NCBI GenBank assembly: GCA_947630045.1 | Contig: CANRGC010000011.1 | Span: 1-64,000, forward strand | Origin: Candidatus Gastranaerophilales bacterium | GTDB taxonomy: Bacteria > Cyanobacteriota > Vampirovibrionia > Gastranaerophilales > Gastranaerophilaceae | Length of the DNA: 64,000 nt | Reading direction: 5' to 3' | Shown: positions 28,259-37,783 of the stretch, piece after piece | Layout: the number at the start of each line of letters is the position of its first letter | How positions within the stretch are numbered: the first letter of the stretch is position 1 | The notes under the pieces: generated by a model | Told to the model about the DNA's origin: nothing | Database searches by the model: none | The model's input: only the letters and a program-made list of their open reading frames with translations | Translations under genes and position numbers: made by a program

Positions 28259-30139
28259 TTGAATACGGCAGAAAAGAGTTACATCAGTGTGGTTGAAGAA
28301 ATAAAAAACCGCCTTGATATTGTTGATGTTGTATCAAAATATGTAGTTTTGAAAAAATCAGGAAGAAATTTTTCAGGGCTTTGCCCGTTTCACAATGAAA
28401 AAACGCCTTCTTTTGTTGTTACCCCTTCAAGACAAATTTTTAAATGTTTCGGATGTAATGAAGGCGGAGACGTTATTGCATTTTTAATGAAAATTAACAA
28501 CCAGAGTTTTATTGATGTTGTTAAGGAACAGGCTTCATTACTCGGAATTGAGCTTCCTAATTCTTACGGGGAAAAAAGCAAAGAAACAAAAGAAGAAACT
28601 GAAAGGCTCAAAGATGCCGTCTATGAAGCCATGGTTTTTTATCATAACAACCTTCAAAATAACGAAAAAGCGCTTGAATATCTTGAAAAAAGAGGGGTGG
28701 GCGAGGTTGCAATCGGAAAGTTTTTCTTAGGTCTTTCATTAAATTCAAATTTTGAACTTAAAAAACATTTGAGAGAAAAGGGTTTCACAAACGATGAACT
28801 CTATAAAGCCGGTCTTTTATACGAAAAAGACGGAGAATATGTAGACAGATTTAAAAACAGAATTATTATTCCGATTTTTGATGTAAATTCAAGACCTGTT
28901 GCCTTTGGCGCAAGAGCAATAACGGAAGGTCAAAACCCGAAATATTTAAATTCGCCCGAAAGCATTATTTATAATAAAAGTTCCGTACTTTTCGGGCTGA
29001 ACAGTGCAAAAGACGCCATAAGAGATGAAGACGCCGTAATTATTATGGAAGGATATTTTGATGTAATATCCGCACAAATTTCCGGTGTTAAAAATGTCGT
29101 TGCTTCTTGCGGAACGGCTTTAACACCTCAACATATAAAGCTTTTATCAAGATATACCCTGTCAAGAAGAATTTTTCTTGCCTTCGACGCTGACGGTGCG
29201 GGCAGAAAAGCGACAAAATCAGGCGCAAATGTTATAAAAGAAATTTTTAAAGGGCTTGGCGACATAAAACAGGCGGATATTTCTTACGCAAAGACAGACG
29301 AGAGAAATGTTTGCGAAATAAGAGTAGTGGAACAGCTTGGCGGAAAAGACCCTGATGAATATATCAGAGAGTTTGGCGCAGAAAGCTATAAGGAACAAAT
29401 TAAAAAAGCTCCGCTCCTTCTCGATTATGAACTTGAACAGGCTGAAAAACAATATTCAAAAGAAATGAGCCCTCAGGAAAAAAGCATATTGGTACAACAA
29501 ATAGCCGATATTTTGAAAGAAATACAAAATCCTGTTATTTTGTCCGATTATGTTAGAAGAACATCTTATAAAATTGAGGTGGATGAAATTATCTTAAAAA
29601 AAGAAGTTTTAAAACTTCAGGAAAATCTTTATATCCCTCAAAACAACAGTATTGTTCCGTTTACAAGAAAAAACAGAGATAAACGCTCACTTCAAGACAG
29701 ACTTGATATGATTGAATTAAAATTAATCGAACTTGGCATGCAAGCGAATACGAATGAAAAAGTTAATTCTTTTCTTGATTTTACATCAGATTATAAGTCT
29801 GAAAACGAGAGAAACCAAACTATCATTGAAGAAATCAGGAAAATATTAACTTGTGAAAACAATTGTGAAAATTTGGCAAAAAATCTTTTGTTGAAGTTTT
29901 ATAATGACATCGAAATCCAAAAGCAAGTTTCTAATCTTGTTTTTGCTTCAGGGGAATATGAGAATATAAGCCCGAATGATTTCGCCTGTTCATTGGTTGA
30001 AGTTTTCAGCAGGCTAAAAACCATTAAAAATAAGCTGGAAATTGAAAAACTTAAAAACAGATATAAAGAGCCGAATATATCCGAAGAAGAAAAAATTAAG
30101 GTTTCTAAACAAATTATTGAACAGGTAAAACAATATTAA
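28259..30139 (+). CDS. dnaG: DNA primase
   Basis: A 626-residue primase. The N-terminal CHC2 zinc ribbon is C42, H45, C63, C66. The Toprim catalytic core includes EGYFDVI and [10 protein letters not shown]. The C-terminal third is less conserved and would bind DnaB helicase. It lays RNA primers for replication. The start is TTG, with AAGGGG 6 bases upstream. It is followed after 2 bp by rpoD, the classic primase-sigma pair of the macromolecular synthesis operon (rpsU absent). Confidence 0.96.
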   Translation: MNTAEKSYISVVEEIKNRLDIVDVVSKYVVLKKSGRNFSGLCPFHNEKTPSFVVTPSRQIFKCFGCNEGGDVIAFLMKINNQSFIDVVKEQASLLGIELPNSYGEKSKETKEETERLKDAVYEAMVFYHNNLQNNEKALEYLEKRGVGEVAIGKFFLGLSLNSNFELKKHLREKGFTNDELYKAGLLYEKDGEYVDRFKNRIIIPIFDVNSRPVAFGARAITEGQNPKYLNSPESIIYNKSSVLFGLNSAKDAIRDEDAVIIMEGYFDVISAQISGVKNVVASCGTALTPQHIKLLSRYTLSRRIFLAFDADGAGRKATKSGANVIKEIFKGLGDIKQADISYAKTDERNVCEIRVVEQLGGKDPDEYIREFGAESYKEQIKKAPLLLDYELEQAEKQYSKEMSPQEKSILVQQIADILKEIQNPVILSDYVRRTSYKIEVDEIILKKEVLKLQENLYIPQNNSIVPFTRKNRDKRSLQDRLDMIELKLIELGMQANTNEKVNSFLDFTSDYKSENERNQTIIEEIRKILTCENNCENLAKNLLLKFYNDIEIQKQVSNLVFASGEYENISPNDFACSLVEVFSRLKTIKNKLEIEKLKNRYKEPNISEEEKIKVSKQIIEQVKQY

Positions 30140-30141
30140 GA

Positions 30142-31224
30142 ATGGAGAACACTTTTAAAATGACCAGAAAGAAAAATCAAAATTCGACAGTAAGTGTTAT
30201 AGATAAAGCTACTGAAGCTCTTGATGATACTTTTTTTGAATCAAACGCACTCGAAACGGACAACATCTCAAACATTATGAGAAATCACGGTGTTGTCGGA
30301 ATTGAATCTGCAATGGGTTCGTCTATTTATGAAAAGGCGGAAGACGAAGAAGGAGAAGACGATCTTCAAGCTCCTAAAGGAATTTCAATTGATGACCCTG
30401 TCAGAATGTATTTAAGAGAGATAGGCAGAATTAAACTTTTAACGGCGGATGAAGAAATTGATTTGGCAAGAAAAATTGTCGCAGGCGGAAATTCAGGCGT
30501 CGTTGCAAAAAAGAAACTTGTTCAAGCAAATTTGCGTTTGGTTGTTTCAATAGCCAAAAAATATGTAGGCAGAGGAATGCTTTTTCTTGACTTAATTCAG
30601 GAAGGAAACCTCGGGCTTATAAGAGCTGCAGAAAAGTTTGACCATGAAAGAGGATATAAGTTTTCAACTTATGCAACATGGTGGATAAGACAGGCAATCA
30701 CAAGAGCAATTGCAGACCAAGCCAGAACAATCAGAATTCCCGTTCATATGGTTGAAACAATAAATAAACTTAAAAAGGTTACAAGAAAACTTGCTCAAGA
30801 ACTTGCAAGAAAGCCTTCAGAAGAAGAATTATCAGCGGAAATGGGCATTTCAATCAACAAATTAAGAGAGATTATTAAAGTTGCTCAAGAGCCTTTAAGT
30901 TTAGAAACACCAATCGGAAAAGAGGAAGATTCACGTCTTGGCGATTTTATTGAAGACAAAGATGCTGACGCTCCCGTTAAGACGGTTGCACACGAACTTT
31001 TAAGAGAAGATTTGGCGGAAGTTTTATCCAGCCTTTCACCGAGAGAAAGAGATGTTCTTCGCTTAAGATTTGGCATGGATGACGGACGTCAAAGAACTTT
31101 GGAAGAAGTAGGGCAACTGTTCGGTGTCACACGTGAACGTATCAGACAAATTGAAGCTAAAGCTTTAAGAAAATTAAGACACCCGAACAGAAGCAAAAGA
31201 CTTAAAGAATATATTGAAGTTTAG
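30142..31224 (+). CDS. rpoD: Primary sigma-70 factor
   Basis: A 360-residue group 1 or 2 sigma factor without a long region 1.1. It has region 1.2 ([12 protein letters not shown]), region 2 ([13 protein letters not shown], then [14 protein letters not shown]), region 3, and region 4 with an HTH that contacts -35 ([21 protein letters not shown]). Position behind dnaG supports the housekeeping role. ATG 30160 with GGAGAA upstream is an alternative start that removes six residues and may be the true one. Confidence 0.95.
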   Translation: MENTFKMTRKKNQNSTVSVIDKATEALDDTFFESNALETDNISNIMRNHGVVGIESAMGSSIYEKAEDEEGEDDLQAPKGISIDDPVRMYLREIGRIKLLTADEEIDLARKIVAGGNSGVVAKKKLVQANLRLVVSIAKKYVGRGMLFLDLIQEGNLGLIRAAEKFDHERGYKFSTYATWWIRQAITRAIADQARTIRIPVHMVETINKLKKVTRKLAQELARKPSEEELSAEMGISINKLREIIKVAQEPLSLETPIGKEEDSRLGDFIEDKDADAPVKTVAHELLREDLAEVLSSLSPRERDVLRLRFGMDDGRQRTLEEVGQLFGVTRERIRQIEAKALRKLRHPNRSKRLKEYIEV

Positions 31225-31228
31225 ATTA

Positions 31229-31257
31229 AAAGCGCCCTTTAAAAGGCGCTTTTTTAA
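31229..31257 (+). terminator. Terminator of dnaG-rpoD
   Basis: The stem AAAGCGCC / GGCGCTTT is followed by T5 directly after the rpoD stop. Confidence 0.9.
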
Positions 31258-31379
31258 AATAAGGGTTATCCGAAAGGGTAATTATAAAGAATTTTTTCTT
31301 TAAAACTGTTTGGCTTTTTGCCCTTTTGTGATAAAATCGTGGTATAGAATTAGTAACCCACTTTTTTAAGGACATAAAA

Positions 31380-33821
31380 ATGTTTGAAAGATTTACCGAA
31401 AAAGCAATTAAGGTTATAATGCTCGCTCAGGAAGAAGCAAGACGATTGGGGCATAACTTTGTCGGCACGGAACAGGTTTTATTGGGCTTAATCGGCGAAG
31501 GAACGGGCGTTGCCGCTAAAACTTTAAAGTCTATGGGCGTTACAATTAAAGACGCCAGAGAACAGGTTGAAAAGATTATCGGCAGGGGCTCTGGGTTTGT
31601 TGCGGTTGAAATTCCCTTTACTCCACGTGCAAAAAAAGTTCTCGAATTGTCTTGGGATGAAGCAAGACAGCTCGGACACAACTATATCGGCACCGAACAC
31701 TTACTTCTGGGGTTGATAAGAGAAGGCGAAGGAATAGGCACAAAAGTTCTTGAAAATTTGGGTGTTGACCTTAACAAGTGCCGTTCAAACGTAATTAAAC
31801 TTTTAGGTGAAACAAAGTCAAACACTCCTCAGGCAGCTGCTGCGGGAAATATTCAATCAAAGGCAAAAACACCTTCTTTGGATGAATTTGGAACAGACTT
31901 AACTCTTGCCGCTCAAGAGCAAAGGCTTGACCCTGTTGTCGGCAGAGAAAAAGAAATTGAGCGTGTAATTCAAATTTTGGCAAGAAGAACGAAAAATAAC
32001 CCGATTTTAATCGGTGAACCGGGGGTTGGTAAAACCGCAATTGCTCAGGGTTTGGCTATGAAAATCGTCAATTCCGAAGTTCCCGATATTTTGGAAAATA
32101 AAAAAATTGTCCAGTTGGATATGGGTCTTTTGGTTGCCGGAACTAAATACAGAGGCGAATTTGAAGAACGTTTGAAAAAAATCATGGACGAAATCAGACA
32201 AGCCGGAAATATTATCCTTGTAATTGACGAAATGCATACTCTTATTGGCGCAGGCGCCGCAGAAGGCGCAATTGACGCAGCTAACATCTTAAAACCGGCT
32301 CTGTCACGTGGCGAAATTCAAGTTATCGGCGCAACCACACTTGATGAATACAGAAAACACATTGAAAAAGATTCTGCGCTTGAAAGACGTTTCCAAATGG
32401 TTCTCGTTGAACAACCTTCCGTTCAGGAAACAATCGAAATTATTATGGGCTTAAAATCAAAATATGAAGAACACCATAAATTGATTATTTCAGACGAAGC
32501 CATAATTGCCGCAACGGAACTTTCAAATAAATATATAACGGAAAGATTTTTACCCGATAAAGCTATTGATATCATTGACGAAGCCGCTTCAAGGGTTCGA
32601 TTGAATGTTTCAAATTTGCCGCCCGAGGGTAAAGAGCTTGAAAAAGAATTAAAAGCAACAATAAAACAAAAAGAAGACGCAATAAGGAGTCAGGAGTTTG
32701 AAACAGCATCTAATCTCAGAAACGTTGAAGTCCAAATCAAAGACAAAATCAGAGAAATCCAAGATTCCTGGAGAAGTTCACAAGAAAACAACAAACCCAC
32801 TGTTGGAGTTGAAGAAGTCGCTCAGGTTATTTCAACCATCACAGGAGTTCCCGTTACAAAAATTACCGAGGGTGAATCAGAAAGGTTATTAAAACTTGAA
32901 GAAACTCTCCATAACAGGGTAATAGGACAAAATGAAGCGGTTATTGCATTATCAAAGGCAATTCGCCGTGCAAGAGTCGGTTTAAAAAGCCCCAACAGAC
33001 CAATCGGAAGCTTTATCTTCTCCGGTCCTACGGGTGTCGGTAAAACTGAACTTGCAAAAGCGCTTGCAGAAGCGGTGTTTGGTTCTGAAGACAACATCGT
33101 AAGGGTTGATATGTCAGAATTTATGGAAAAACATTCAACCGCAAAATTAATAGGCTCGCCCCCCGGATATGTCGGATATGATGACGGCGGACATATGACG
33201 GAAATTATAAGAAAAAAACCATATTCCGTTGTATTGTTTGATGAAATTGAAAAGGCTCACCCTGATGTATTTAACATAATGCTTCAAATTTTGGATGACG
33301 GCAGACTGACAGATTCCAAAGGAAGAATGGTAAGCTTTAAAAACACAATTATAATTATGACCTCAAATGTCGGCGCAAGCATGATTACATCCACTCAGAA
33401 ACTCGGTTTTTCGGTTTCCATGGATGAGAAAAAAGATAAATATGAAAAACTTAAAGACACGGTTATGGAAGAATTGAAAAAAGCTTTCCGCCCCGAGTTT
33501 TTAAACAGAATTGATGATATCATCGTGTTTGCTCACCTTTCAAAAGAAGAAATAAGACAAATCGTAGACTTGATGTTGAAAGATTTGTTTAAGCGTCTTG
33601 ATGAAAGAGAATTAACAATTGAAGTTAATGACGACGTTAAAGACTATCTTGCAAAAGAGGGATATTCCGAAGCCTATGGCGCAAGACCGTTAAGACGTGT
33701 TATTCAAAAGAAAATCGAAGATGTTCTTGCCGAAGAAATTTTGACGGGAAATTATAAGCCCAAAGATGTTCTTGTTATGTCTATGGAAGATGACAAGATA
33801 AAAATTTCAAAAAAGGCGTAA
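31380..33821 (+). CDS. clpC: ATP-dependent Clp protease ATP-binding subunit ClpC
   Basis: An 813-residue Hsp100 AAA+ unfoldase with two N-terminal Clp-N repeats (1-145), a first AAA domain with GEPGVGKT, a UVR-like middle segment (about 420-455), and a second AAA domain with GPTGVGKT near residue 550. The length and the middle segment make it ClpC rather than ClpA or ClpB. It feeds proteins to ClpP, which is not in the window. The ClpC type is normal in Gram-positives and cyanobacteria. AAGGACA precedes the ATG. Confidence 0.95.
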   Translation: MFERFTEKAIKVIMLAQEEARRLGHNFVGTEQVLLGLIGEGTGVAAKTLKSMGVTIKDAREQVEKIIGRGSGFVAVEIPFTPRAKKVLELSWDEARQLGHNYIGTEHLLLGLIREGEGIGTKVLENLGVDLNKCRSNVIKLLGETKSNTPQAAAAGNIQSKAKTPSLDEFGTDLTLAAQEQRLDPVVGREKEIERVIQILARRTKNNPILIGEPGVGKTAIAQGLAMKIVNSEVPDILENKKIVQLDMGLLVAGTKYRGEFEERLKKIMDEIRQAGNIILVIDEMHTLIGAGAAEGAIDAANILKPALSRGEIQVIGATTLDEYRKHIEKDSALERRFQMVLVEQPSVQETIEIIMGLKSKYEEHHKLIISDEAIIAATELSNKYITERFLPDKAIDIIDEAASRVRLNVSNLPPEGKELEKELKATIKQKEDAIRSQEFETASNLRNVEVQIKDKIREIQDSWRSSQENNKPTVGVEEVAQVISTITGVPVTKITEGESERLLKLEETLHNRVIGQNEAVIALSKAIRRARVGLKSPNRPIGSFIFSGPTGVGKTELAKALAEAVFGSEDNIVRVDMSEFMEKHSTAKLIGSPPGYVGYDDGGHMTEIIRKKPYSVVLFDEIEKAHPDVFNIMLQILDDGRLTDSKGRMVSFKNTIIIMTSNVGASMITSTQKLGFSVSMDEKKDKYEKLKDTVMEELKKAFRPEFLNRIDDIIVFAHLSKEEIRQIVDLMLKDLFKRLDERELTIEVNDDVKDYLAKEGYSEAYGARPLRRVIQKKIEDVLAEEILTGNYKPKDVLVMSMEDDKIKISKKA

Positions 33822-33831
33822 GATAAAGTTT

Positions 33832-33858
33832 AAGGGGCTGAAATAAGCCCCTTTTTTG
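33832..33858 (+). terminator. Terminator of clpC
   Basis: The stem AAGGGGCT / AGCCCCTT is followed by T6. Confidence 0.92.
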
Positions 33859-33961
33859 TTTTTGTTTTATTTTAATTTTAATTTAACCCCGTTGGCTATC
33901 CCCTCTCTTTGTGATTTTTCAATTTAACTTTAGGTTGAAAATATCAAAACAAGGAGGTCAT

Positions 33962-34357
33962 ATGGCAGAAAAATTAAACTTATATAAATGCGAAATTTGC
34001 GGCAACATCGTGGAAGTTGTTATAGACGGTGCCGGCACGCTTATTTGTTGCGGTGAAGAAATGAAACTTTTAAAATCAAGATCAACGGATGGAATGCCGG
34101 AAAAACATGTTCCTTTTGTTGAACATATGGGCACAAGCCACGTTATAAAAGTCGGAAGTCAGCCTCACCCGATGACAAACGAACATTTTATTCAATTTAT
34201 TGAAGCAATTTCAGACGACAGAAGATATTTAAAAAGAAAATATTTAAACCCCGACGAAGAACCTGAAATGGTTATTAAATGTCTTGAAGAAGACGACTTT
34301 GAGGCAAGAGAATATTGTAACATTCACGGGTTGTATTCAAACAAGGAGAATGAATAA
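33962..34357 (+). CDS. dfx: Desulfoferrodoxin (two-iron superoxide reductase)
   Basis: A 131-residue protein from the ATG at 33962, which has AAGGAGGTC just upstream; an earlier in-frame codon at 33911 is rejected. The N-terminal desulforedoxin domain holds an Fe(Cys)4 site (C10, C13, C29, C30). The neelaredoxin domain follows with ligands His49, His55, His69 and His75 region and a C-terminal Cys-x2-His. It reduces superoxide to peroxide without making oxygen, as in anaerobes. It is coupled to ferritin (next start at the stop). Confidence 0.95.
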   Translation: MAEKLNLYKCEICGNIVEVVIDGAGTLICCGEEMKLLKSRSTDGMPEKHVPFVEHMGTSHVIKVGSQPHPMTNEHFIQFIEAISDDRRYLKRKYLNPDEEPEMVIKCLEEDDFEAREYCNIHGLYSNKENE

Positions 34358-34840
34358 ATGGACAACAACTTATTGGAAGGGCTTAACCGCCAAATAAATC
34401 AAGAACTTTACTCTGCTTACATTTATTTTACCATGAGCGCATATTTTTTTGAAATTAATATGGACGGCTTTGGCAAATTAATCAAAGAACAAGCCGCAGA
34501 AGAACTTGAACATGCCAAAAGAATTTACGGCTATCTTCTTGCAAGAGATGAAAAAATAAAGTTTTACCCCATAGAAGCGCCTGACAACAACTGGATAAAC
34601 CCGATAGACGCCATTAAAAGCGCGCTTCAGCATGAAAAAGTCGTCACTTCTTTAATTTCCAAATTATACGAAATTTCAAAAGAAGTTAAAGACTATGCGG
34701 GTGAAATTTTCCTTCAATGGTTTGTAACGGAACAGGTCGAAGAAGAAGAAAAATTCAGAAACATTCTTGCAAAGCTTGAAAATGTCCAAAATTACGACTG
34801 CGAAGTAGTGAATATGGACAGAGAACTTAAAAAAGATTAA
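34358..34840 (+). CDS. Ferritin (iron storage)
   Basis: A 160-residue four-helix protein of the non-haem bacterial ferritin group. The ferroxidase ligands are in NQELYSAYIYF, EQAAEELEHAKR and EQVEEEE. It stores iron taken up as Fe(II) in a 24-mer cage. It starts directly after the dfx stop, so iron storage and superoxide reduction are co-expressed. The stop shares TTAA with the nth stop on the other strand. Confidence 0.95.
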   Translation: MDNNLLEGLNRQINQELYSAYIYFTMSAYFFEINMDGFGKLIKEQAAEELEHAKRIYGYLLARDEKIKFYPIEAPDNNWINPIDAIKSALQHEKVVTSLISKLYEISKEVKDYAGEIFLQWFVTEQVEEEEKFRNILAKLENVQNYDCEVVNMDRELKKD

Positions 34841-35478
34841 AAAACTTTTTTGCACCATTTGTTAATTGAACAAATTTCGCACCTTGGTTTTATTGGCTTG
34901 CAGATGTTTTGACCGTGGGTGACAAGAAGGGTATTAAAATCTATCCAATATTTTACAGGCAAAATTTCCCGAAGCTTAAACTCTGTTTCTTCGGGAGTTT
35001 TTGTTTGAACATAGCCAAGACGGTTTGAAATTCTGTGCACATGAACATCCACACAAATTGCGGGCTTATTAAACCCTTTTGTTAAAACGAGATTGGCGGT
35101 TTTTCTTCCAACCCCTTTAAATTTCACGAGTTCTTCAATTTCATCGGGCACTTTTGAATTATATTTTTCAACAAGAATTTTAGAAAGTTCAATAATTTGT
35201 TCGGCTTTATTTTTATAAAATCCGACAGGATAAATTGCCTTTGAAAGGGTTTCAACATCAAGAGAAGCAATTTTCTCGGGCGTTTTTCCCAAAGAAAGCA
35301 TTCTCATAGAACAAGGATAAGTTGTTTTATCGTTTGTTCTTAAAGACAAAATGCAGCAAATAAGAACAATGTAAGGGTCATTAATTTTTTCCATAAATTT
35401 AACAAAGTCGGTTTGAATTACGCTATTTGTCTTATTATCATTTTTTAAACTTTTTATTATCTTATCAATAACATCCAT
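34837..35478 (-). CDS. nth: Endonuclease III (DNA glycosylase/AP lyase)
   Basis: A 213-residue HhH-GPD base-excision enzyme. The helix-hairpin-helix is LVKFKGVGRKTANLVL, followed by VDVHVHRISNRLGYV containing the catalytic Asp. The 4Fe-4S loop is C-x6-C-x2-C-x5-C at the C-terminus (HGQNICKPIKPRCEICSINKWC). It removes oxidised pyrimidines. It converges on ferritin within an oxidative-stress gene group. Confidence 0.95.
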   Translation of the reverse strand: MDVIDKIIKSLKNDNKTNSVIQTDFVKFMEKINDPYIVLICCILSLRTNDKTTYPCSMRMLSLGKTPEKIASLDVETLSKAIYPVGFYKNKAEQIIELSKILVEKYNSKVPDEIEELVKFKGVGRKTANLVLTKGFNKPAICVDVHVHRISNRLGYVQTKTPEETEFKLREILPVKYWIDFNTLLVTHGQNICKPIKPRCEICSINKWCKKVF

Positions 35479-35532
35479 TTTGACATTCCATTTAAGTTAA
35501 GATTATAATACAAAAAAATAAGGAGAATTTAT

Positions 35533-35856
35533 ATGTCCGGCGCAAAAGATATTGATGATTTAAGCTTTGAAAAAGAAGTTATTAACGAAAAGGGTGTCAC
35601 CGTTGTAGATTTTTGGGCGCCTTGGTGCGGGCCTTGCAGAAAAATGGGTCCTTTGCTTGATGAAATTGCCGAAGAATTTAAAGACAAAATTAAGGTTGTT
35701 AAAATCAACACGGATGACAATCTTAAAACTGCAACAGAATATCAAATTTCAAGCTTACCTTCCGTTTTTATTTTTAAAAACGGAGAAGCAAAAGAAACCC
35801 TTGTGGGTCTTATGCCAAAATCGGCAATAATTTCAAACATTCAAAAACATTTATAA
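35533..35856 (+). CDS. trxA: Thioredoxin
   Basis: A 107-residue thioredoxin with the active site W31-C32-G-P-C35 and the cis-proline segment ISSLPSVFIF. It reduces disulfides in the cytosol. AAGGAGAATTTAT precedes the ATG. It stands alone between nth and the sigma-like gene. Confidence 0.96.
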   Translation: MSGAKDIDDLSFEKEVINEKGVTVVDFWAPWCGPCRKMGPLLDEIAEEFKDKIKVVKINTDDNLKTATEYQISSLPSVFIFKNGEAKETLVGLMPKSAIISNIQKHL

Positions 35857-35860
35857 AAAT

Positions 35861-35897
35861 AAACTCCCGCTTTTTAAATAAGGCGGGTTTAGTTTTA
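35861..35897. terminator. Bidirectional terminator between trxA and the sigma-like gene
   Basis: AAACTCCCGC pairs with GGCGGGTTT, with T- and A-rich flanks, between converging genes. Confidence 0.8.
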
Positions 35898-36545
35898 TTG
35901 AATGTCATTTTCGACAAGATAAACTCTGACCTTATCAAGCCCTGATTTTATAATTCTTGAAATTCTTGACGCTGAAATTGAAAACTCATCGGCAAGCTCC
36001 ATGAGTTTCTTTTCTTTGAAAAACTTTGCCTCGATTAATTCTCTTTCACGCTTCGGAAGTTCTGAAATTGCTTTCCTTAAAAGCATAGACATTTGATTAA
36101 ACTCAAAATTTTCTTCGGGAGTTTTTCTTTCGTCTTTAACTTCAAAAGGCTTGTCGCTTTCATACATTTCATCGGTTGACAAAATTGTTTTATAAATCGC
36201 TTCTCTTAAATCGTTTTTGTCGGGCTCAACTTCTTCCGAATAAGTTTTAACCCCATGCCATCTGTATCTTCTTCTCAGTTCGTTTCTGATTGCCCATTTT
36301 ATTGCCGTTGTGAGATAAGATTCGTTATAGTCTTCTTTTTTTTCGTCTTTATTTAAAAACAAAACATCAACGGTTTGTATGCCGATATTAACAAGCTCAT
36401 CAAACTCAATTAAATGTTGAGCTGATATAGATTTATACTCGACTTTGGCAATTTTGTTAATCAACCCCAGATATTGCCTTAACTTGGCATTATGCTCTAT
36501 CTTTTCTCTTGTATTTTCCATTTTCATATCAAAACTGAGATACAA
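35895..36545 (-). CDS. Sigma-70 family RNA polymerase factor
   Basis: A 216-residue protein with a region 2-like part (LIEFDELVNIGIQTVDVLF, AIKWAIRNELRRRY) and a clear region 4 HTH at the end (LMELADEFSISASRISRIIKSG). This resembles the FliA/WhiG or SigB-like alternative group, but the regulon is unknown. The start is uncertain: TTG 36545 sits 6 bases after TATAGT with no ribosome site (possibly leaderless), while ATG 36527 and ATG 36521 also lack one. No anti-sigma gene is adjacent. Confidence 0.8.
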   Translation of the reverse strand: MYLSFDMKMENTREKIEHNAKLRQYLGLINKIAKVEYKSISAQHLIEFDELVNIGIQTVDVLFLNKDEKKEDYNESYLTTAIKWAIRNELRRRYRWHGVKTYSEEVEPDKNDLREAIYKTILSTDEMYESDKPFEVKDERKTPEENFEFNQMSMLLRKAISELPKRERELIEAKFFKEKKLMELADEFSISASRISRIIKSGLDKVRVYLVENDIQ

Positions 36546-36626
36546 AACAAACTATAACATGGAAAAAACCCTTTTTCCACTATTGTTAAGAAAATAATCT
36601 TTATTCTTTAACATTTAGAATTTTTC

Positions 36627-36655
36627 TTGACAATGAAATATGTTTAATTTAACTT
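36627..36655 (+). promoter_or_regulatory. rplJ-rplL promoter
   Basis: A perfect TTGACA (36627-36632) lies 17 bp before TAACTT (36650-36655), so transcription should begin near 36662 at the head of the L10 leader. Confidence 0.75.
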
Positions 36656-36661
36656 AAACAT

Positions 36662-36794
36662 ATGCCAAAGACGATAGGCGGCAGAAATGTCTTAATTTCC
36701 TATCCAGGTGAAAATTAAAACCTTTCATAGTTGTTTACCGTTTTTGGGCAGAAAACTTACTTTTTTGTAAACAATTCAATGGAAAGGTAAAAAT
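36662..36794 (+). ncRNA. Ribosomal protein L10 leader
   Basis: The segment from CCAAAGACGATAGG through the TTAATTTCCTATCCAGG element matches the layout of the known L10 leader, with GATAGG pairing to CCTATC (36673-36678 and 36699-36704). Further on, ACCTTTCATAGTTGTTTAC (from about 36719) can pair with GTAAACAATTCAATGGAAAGGT just before the start codon and would hide the ribosome site GGAAAGG. This fits translational feedback by the L10(L12)4 complex. The family match is from memory. Confidence 0.8.
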
Positions 36795-37313
36795 ATGACA
36801 ACAAAAGCTTTTAAAAACGAAAAACTTGAAAAATTCAAAAAAAGTTTTGAAAATGCTAAAGTTGCGATTGTGACCGATTACAGAGGATATACGGTTGAAG
36901 AAATTACAGAGTTAAGACGTGCATTGCAAAAACAAGAATGCGATTACACGGTTACAAAAAACACTCTTTGTAAACTCGCTTCAAAAGGCACAAACTTTGA
37001 AGCAATAGAAAGCCTTTTAAAAGGACCTTCCGCTATTGCATTCGGGTTTGGCGACGAAGTTGCAGCCGCAAAAGTTGTTTCCAAATTTATTAAAGAAAAC
37101 AAAAAAGGGGAAATAACAGGCGCAGTCTTAGACGGCAACTTGCTTTCAGCTGATGAAGCAAAAAAACTTGCAAATCTTCCCACAAAAGAAGAACTTTATG
37201 CAAAAATCCTCGGTTCTGTCAATTCGTCCGCTACAGGCATTGTATACTCTATCAATGGTGTCTTGAGTGCACTTACAAGAGCAATTGACGCCGTTAGCAA
37301 ACAAAAAGCATAA
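36795..37313 (+). CDS. rplJ: 50S ribosomal protein L10
   Basis: A 172-residue stalk base protein with the N-terminal VTDYRGYTVEEITELRRAL and the TVTKNTLCKLA segment. The C-terminal helix binds L7/L12 dimers. It is preceded by its own leader RNA, and GGAAAGGT provides the ribosome site. It is followed by rplL after 37 bp. Confidence 0.97.
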   Translation: MTTKAFKNEKLEKFKKSFENAKVAIVTDYRGYTVEEITELRRALQKQECDYTVTKNTLCKLASKGTNFEAIESLLKGPSAIAFGFGDEVAAAKVVSKFIKENKKGEITGAVLDGNLLSADEAKKLANLPTKEELYAKILGSVNSSATGIVYSINGVLSALTRAIDAVSKQKA

Positions 37314-37350
37314 CGAAATTACTTAAAAAGAATAAAAAGGAGAAATAAAA

Positions 37351-37728
37351 ATGAGCGTAGAATCAATTTTAGAATCAATCGAAAAATTAACATTACTCGA
37401 AGCAAGCGAACTTGTTAAAGCTATGGAAGAAAAATTTGGCGTTTCTGCTGCTGCTCCCGTTGCAGTTGCTGCTGCTCCCGCTGCAGGCGGTGCCGCTGAA
37501 GCTTCAGCTGACGCTCCTTCAGAAGTTACGGTTGTTTTAGCTTCCGCAGGCGCTAACAAAATCGCTGTTCTTAAAATCGTTAGAGAAATCACAGGTCTTG
37601 GCTTAAAAGAAGCTAAAGATTTAGTTGATGGTGCTCCTAAACCGATTAAAGAAAACGTTAAGAAAGAAGAAGCTGACGAACTCAAGAAAAAACTTGAAGA
37701 AGCCGGCGCTACTGTTGAAATCAAATAG
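37351..37728 (+). CDS. rplL: 50S ribosomal protein L7/L12
   Basis: A 125-residue stalk protein. It has an N-terminal dimer domain ([20 protein letters not shown]), an Ala-rich hinge, and the C-terminal domain with [20 protein letters not shown] that recruits GTPase factors. AAAAGGAGAAAT precedes the start. Confidence 0.97.
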   Translation: MSVESILESIEKLTLLEASELVKAMEEKFGVSAAAPVAVAAAPAAGGAAEASADAPSEVTVVLASAGANKIAVLKIVREITGLGLKEAKDLVDGAPKPIKENVKKEEADELKKKLEEAGATVEIK

Positions 37729-37745
37729 TTTCTTAAACAACACTA

Positions 37746-37780
37746 AAAAACCCGCTTTTATTTTAAAGGCGGGTTTTTGT
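37746..37780. terminator. Terminator after rplL, active on both strands
   Basis: AAACCCGC pairs with GCGGGTTT, and T-runs lie on both sides; the gene on the other strand ends at 37784. Confidence 0.88.
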
Positions 37781-37783
37781 TTT

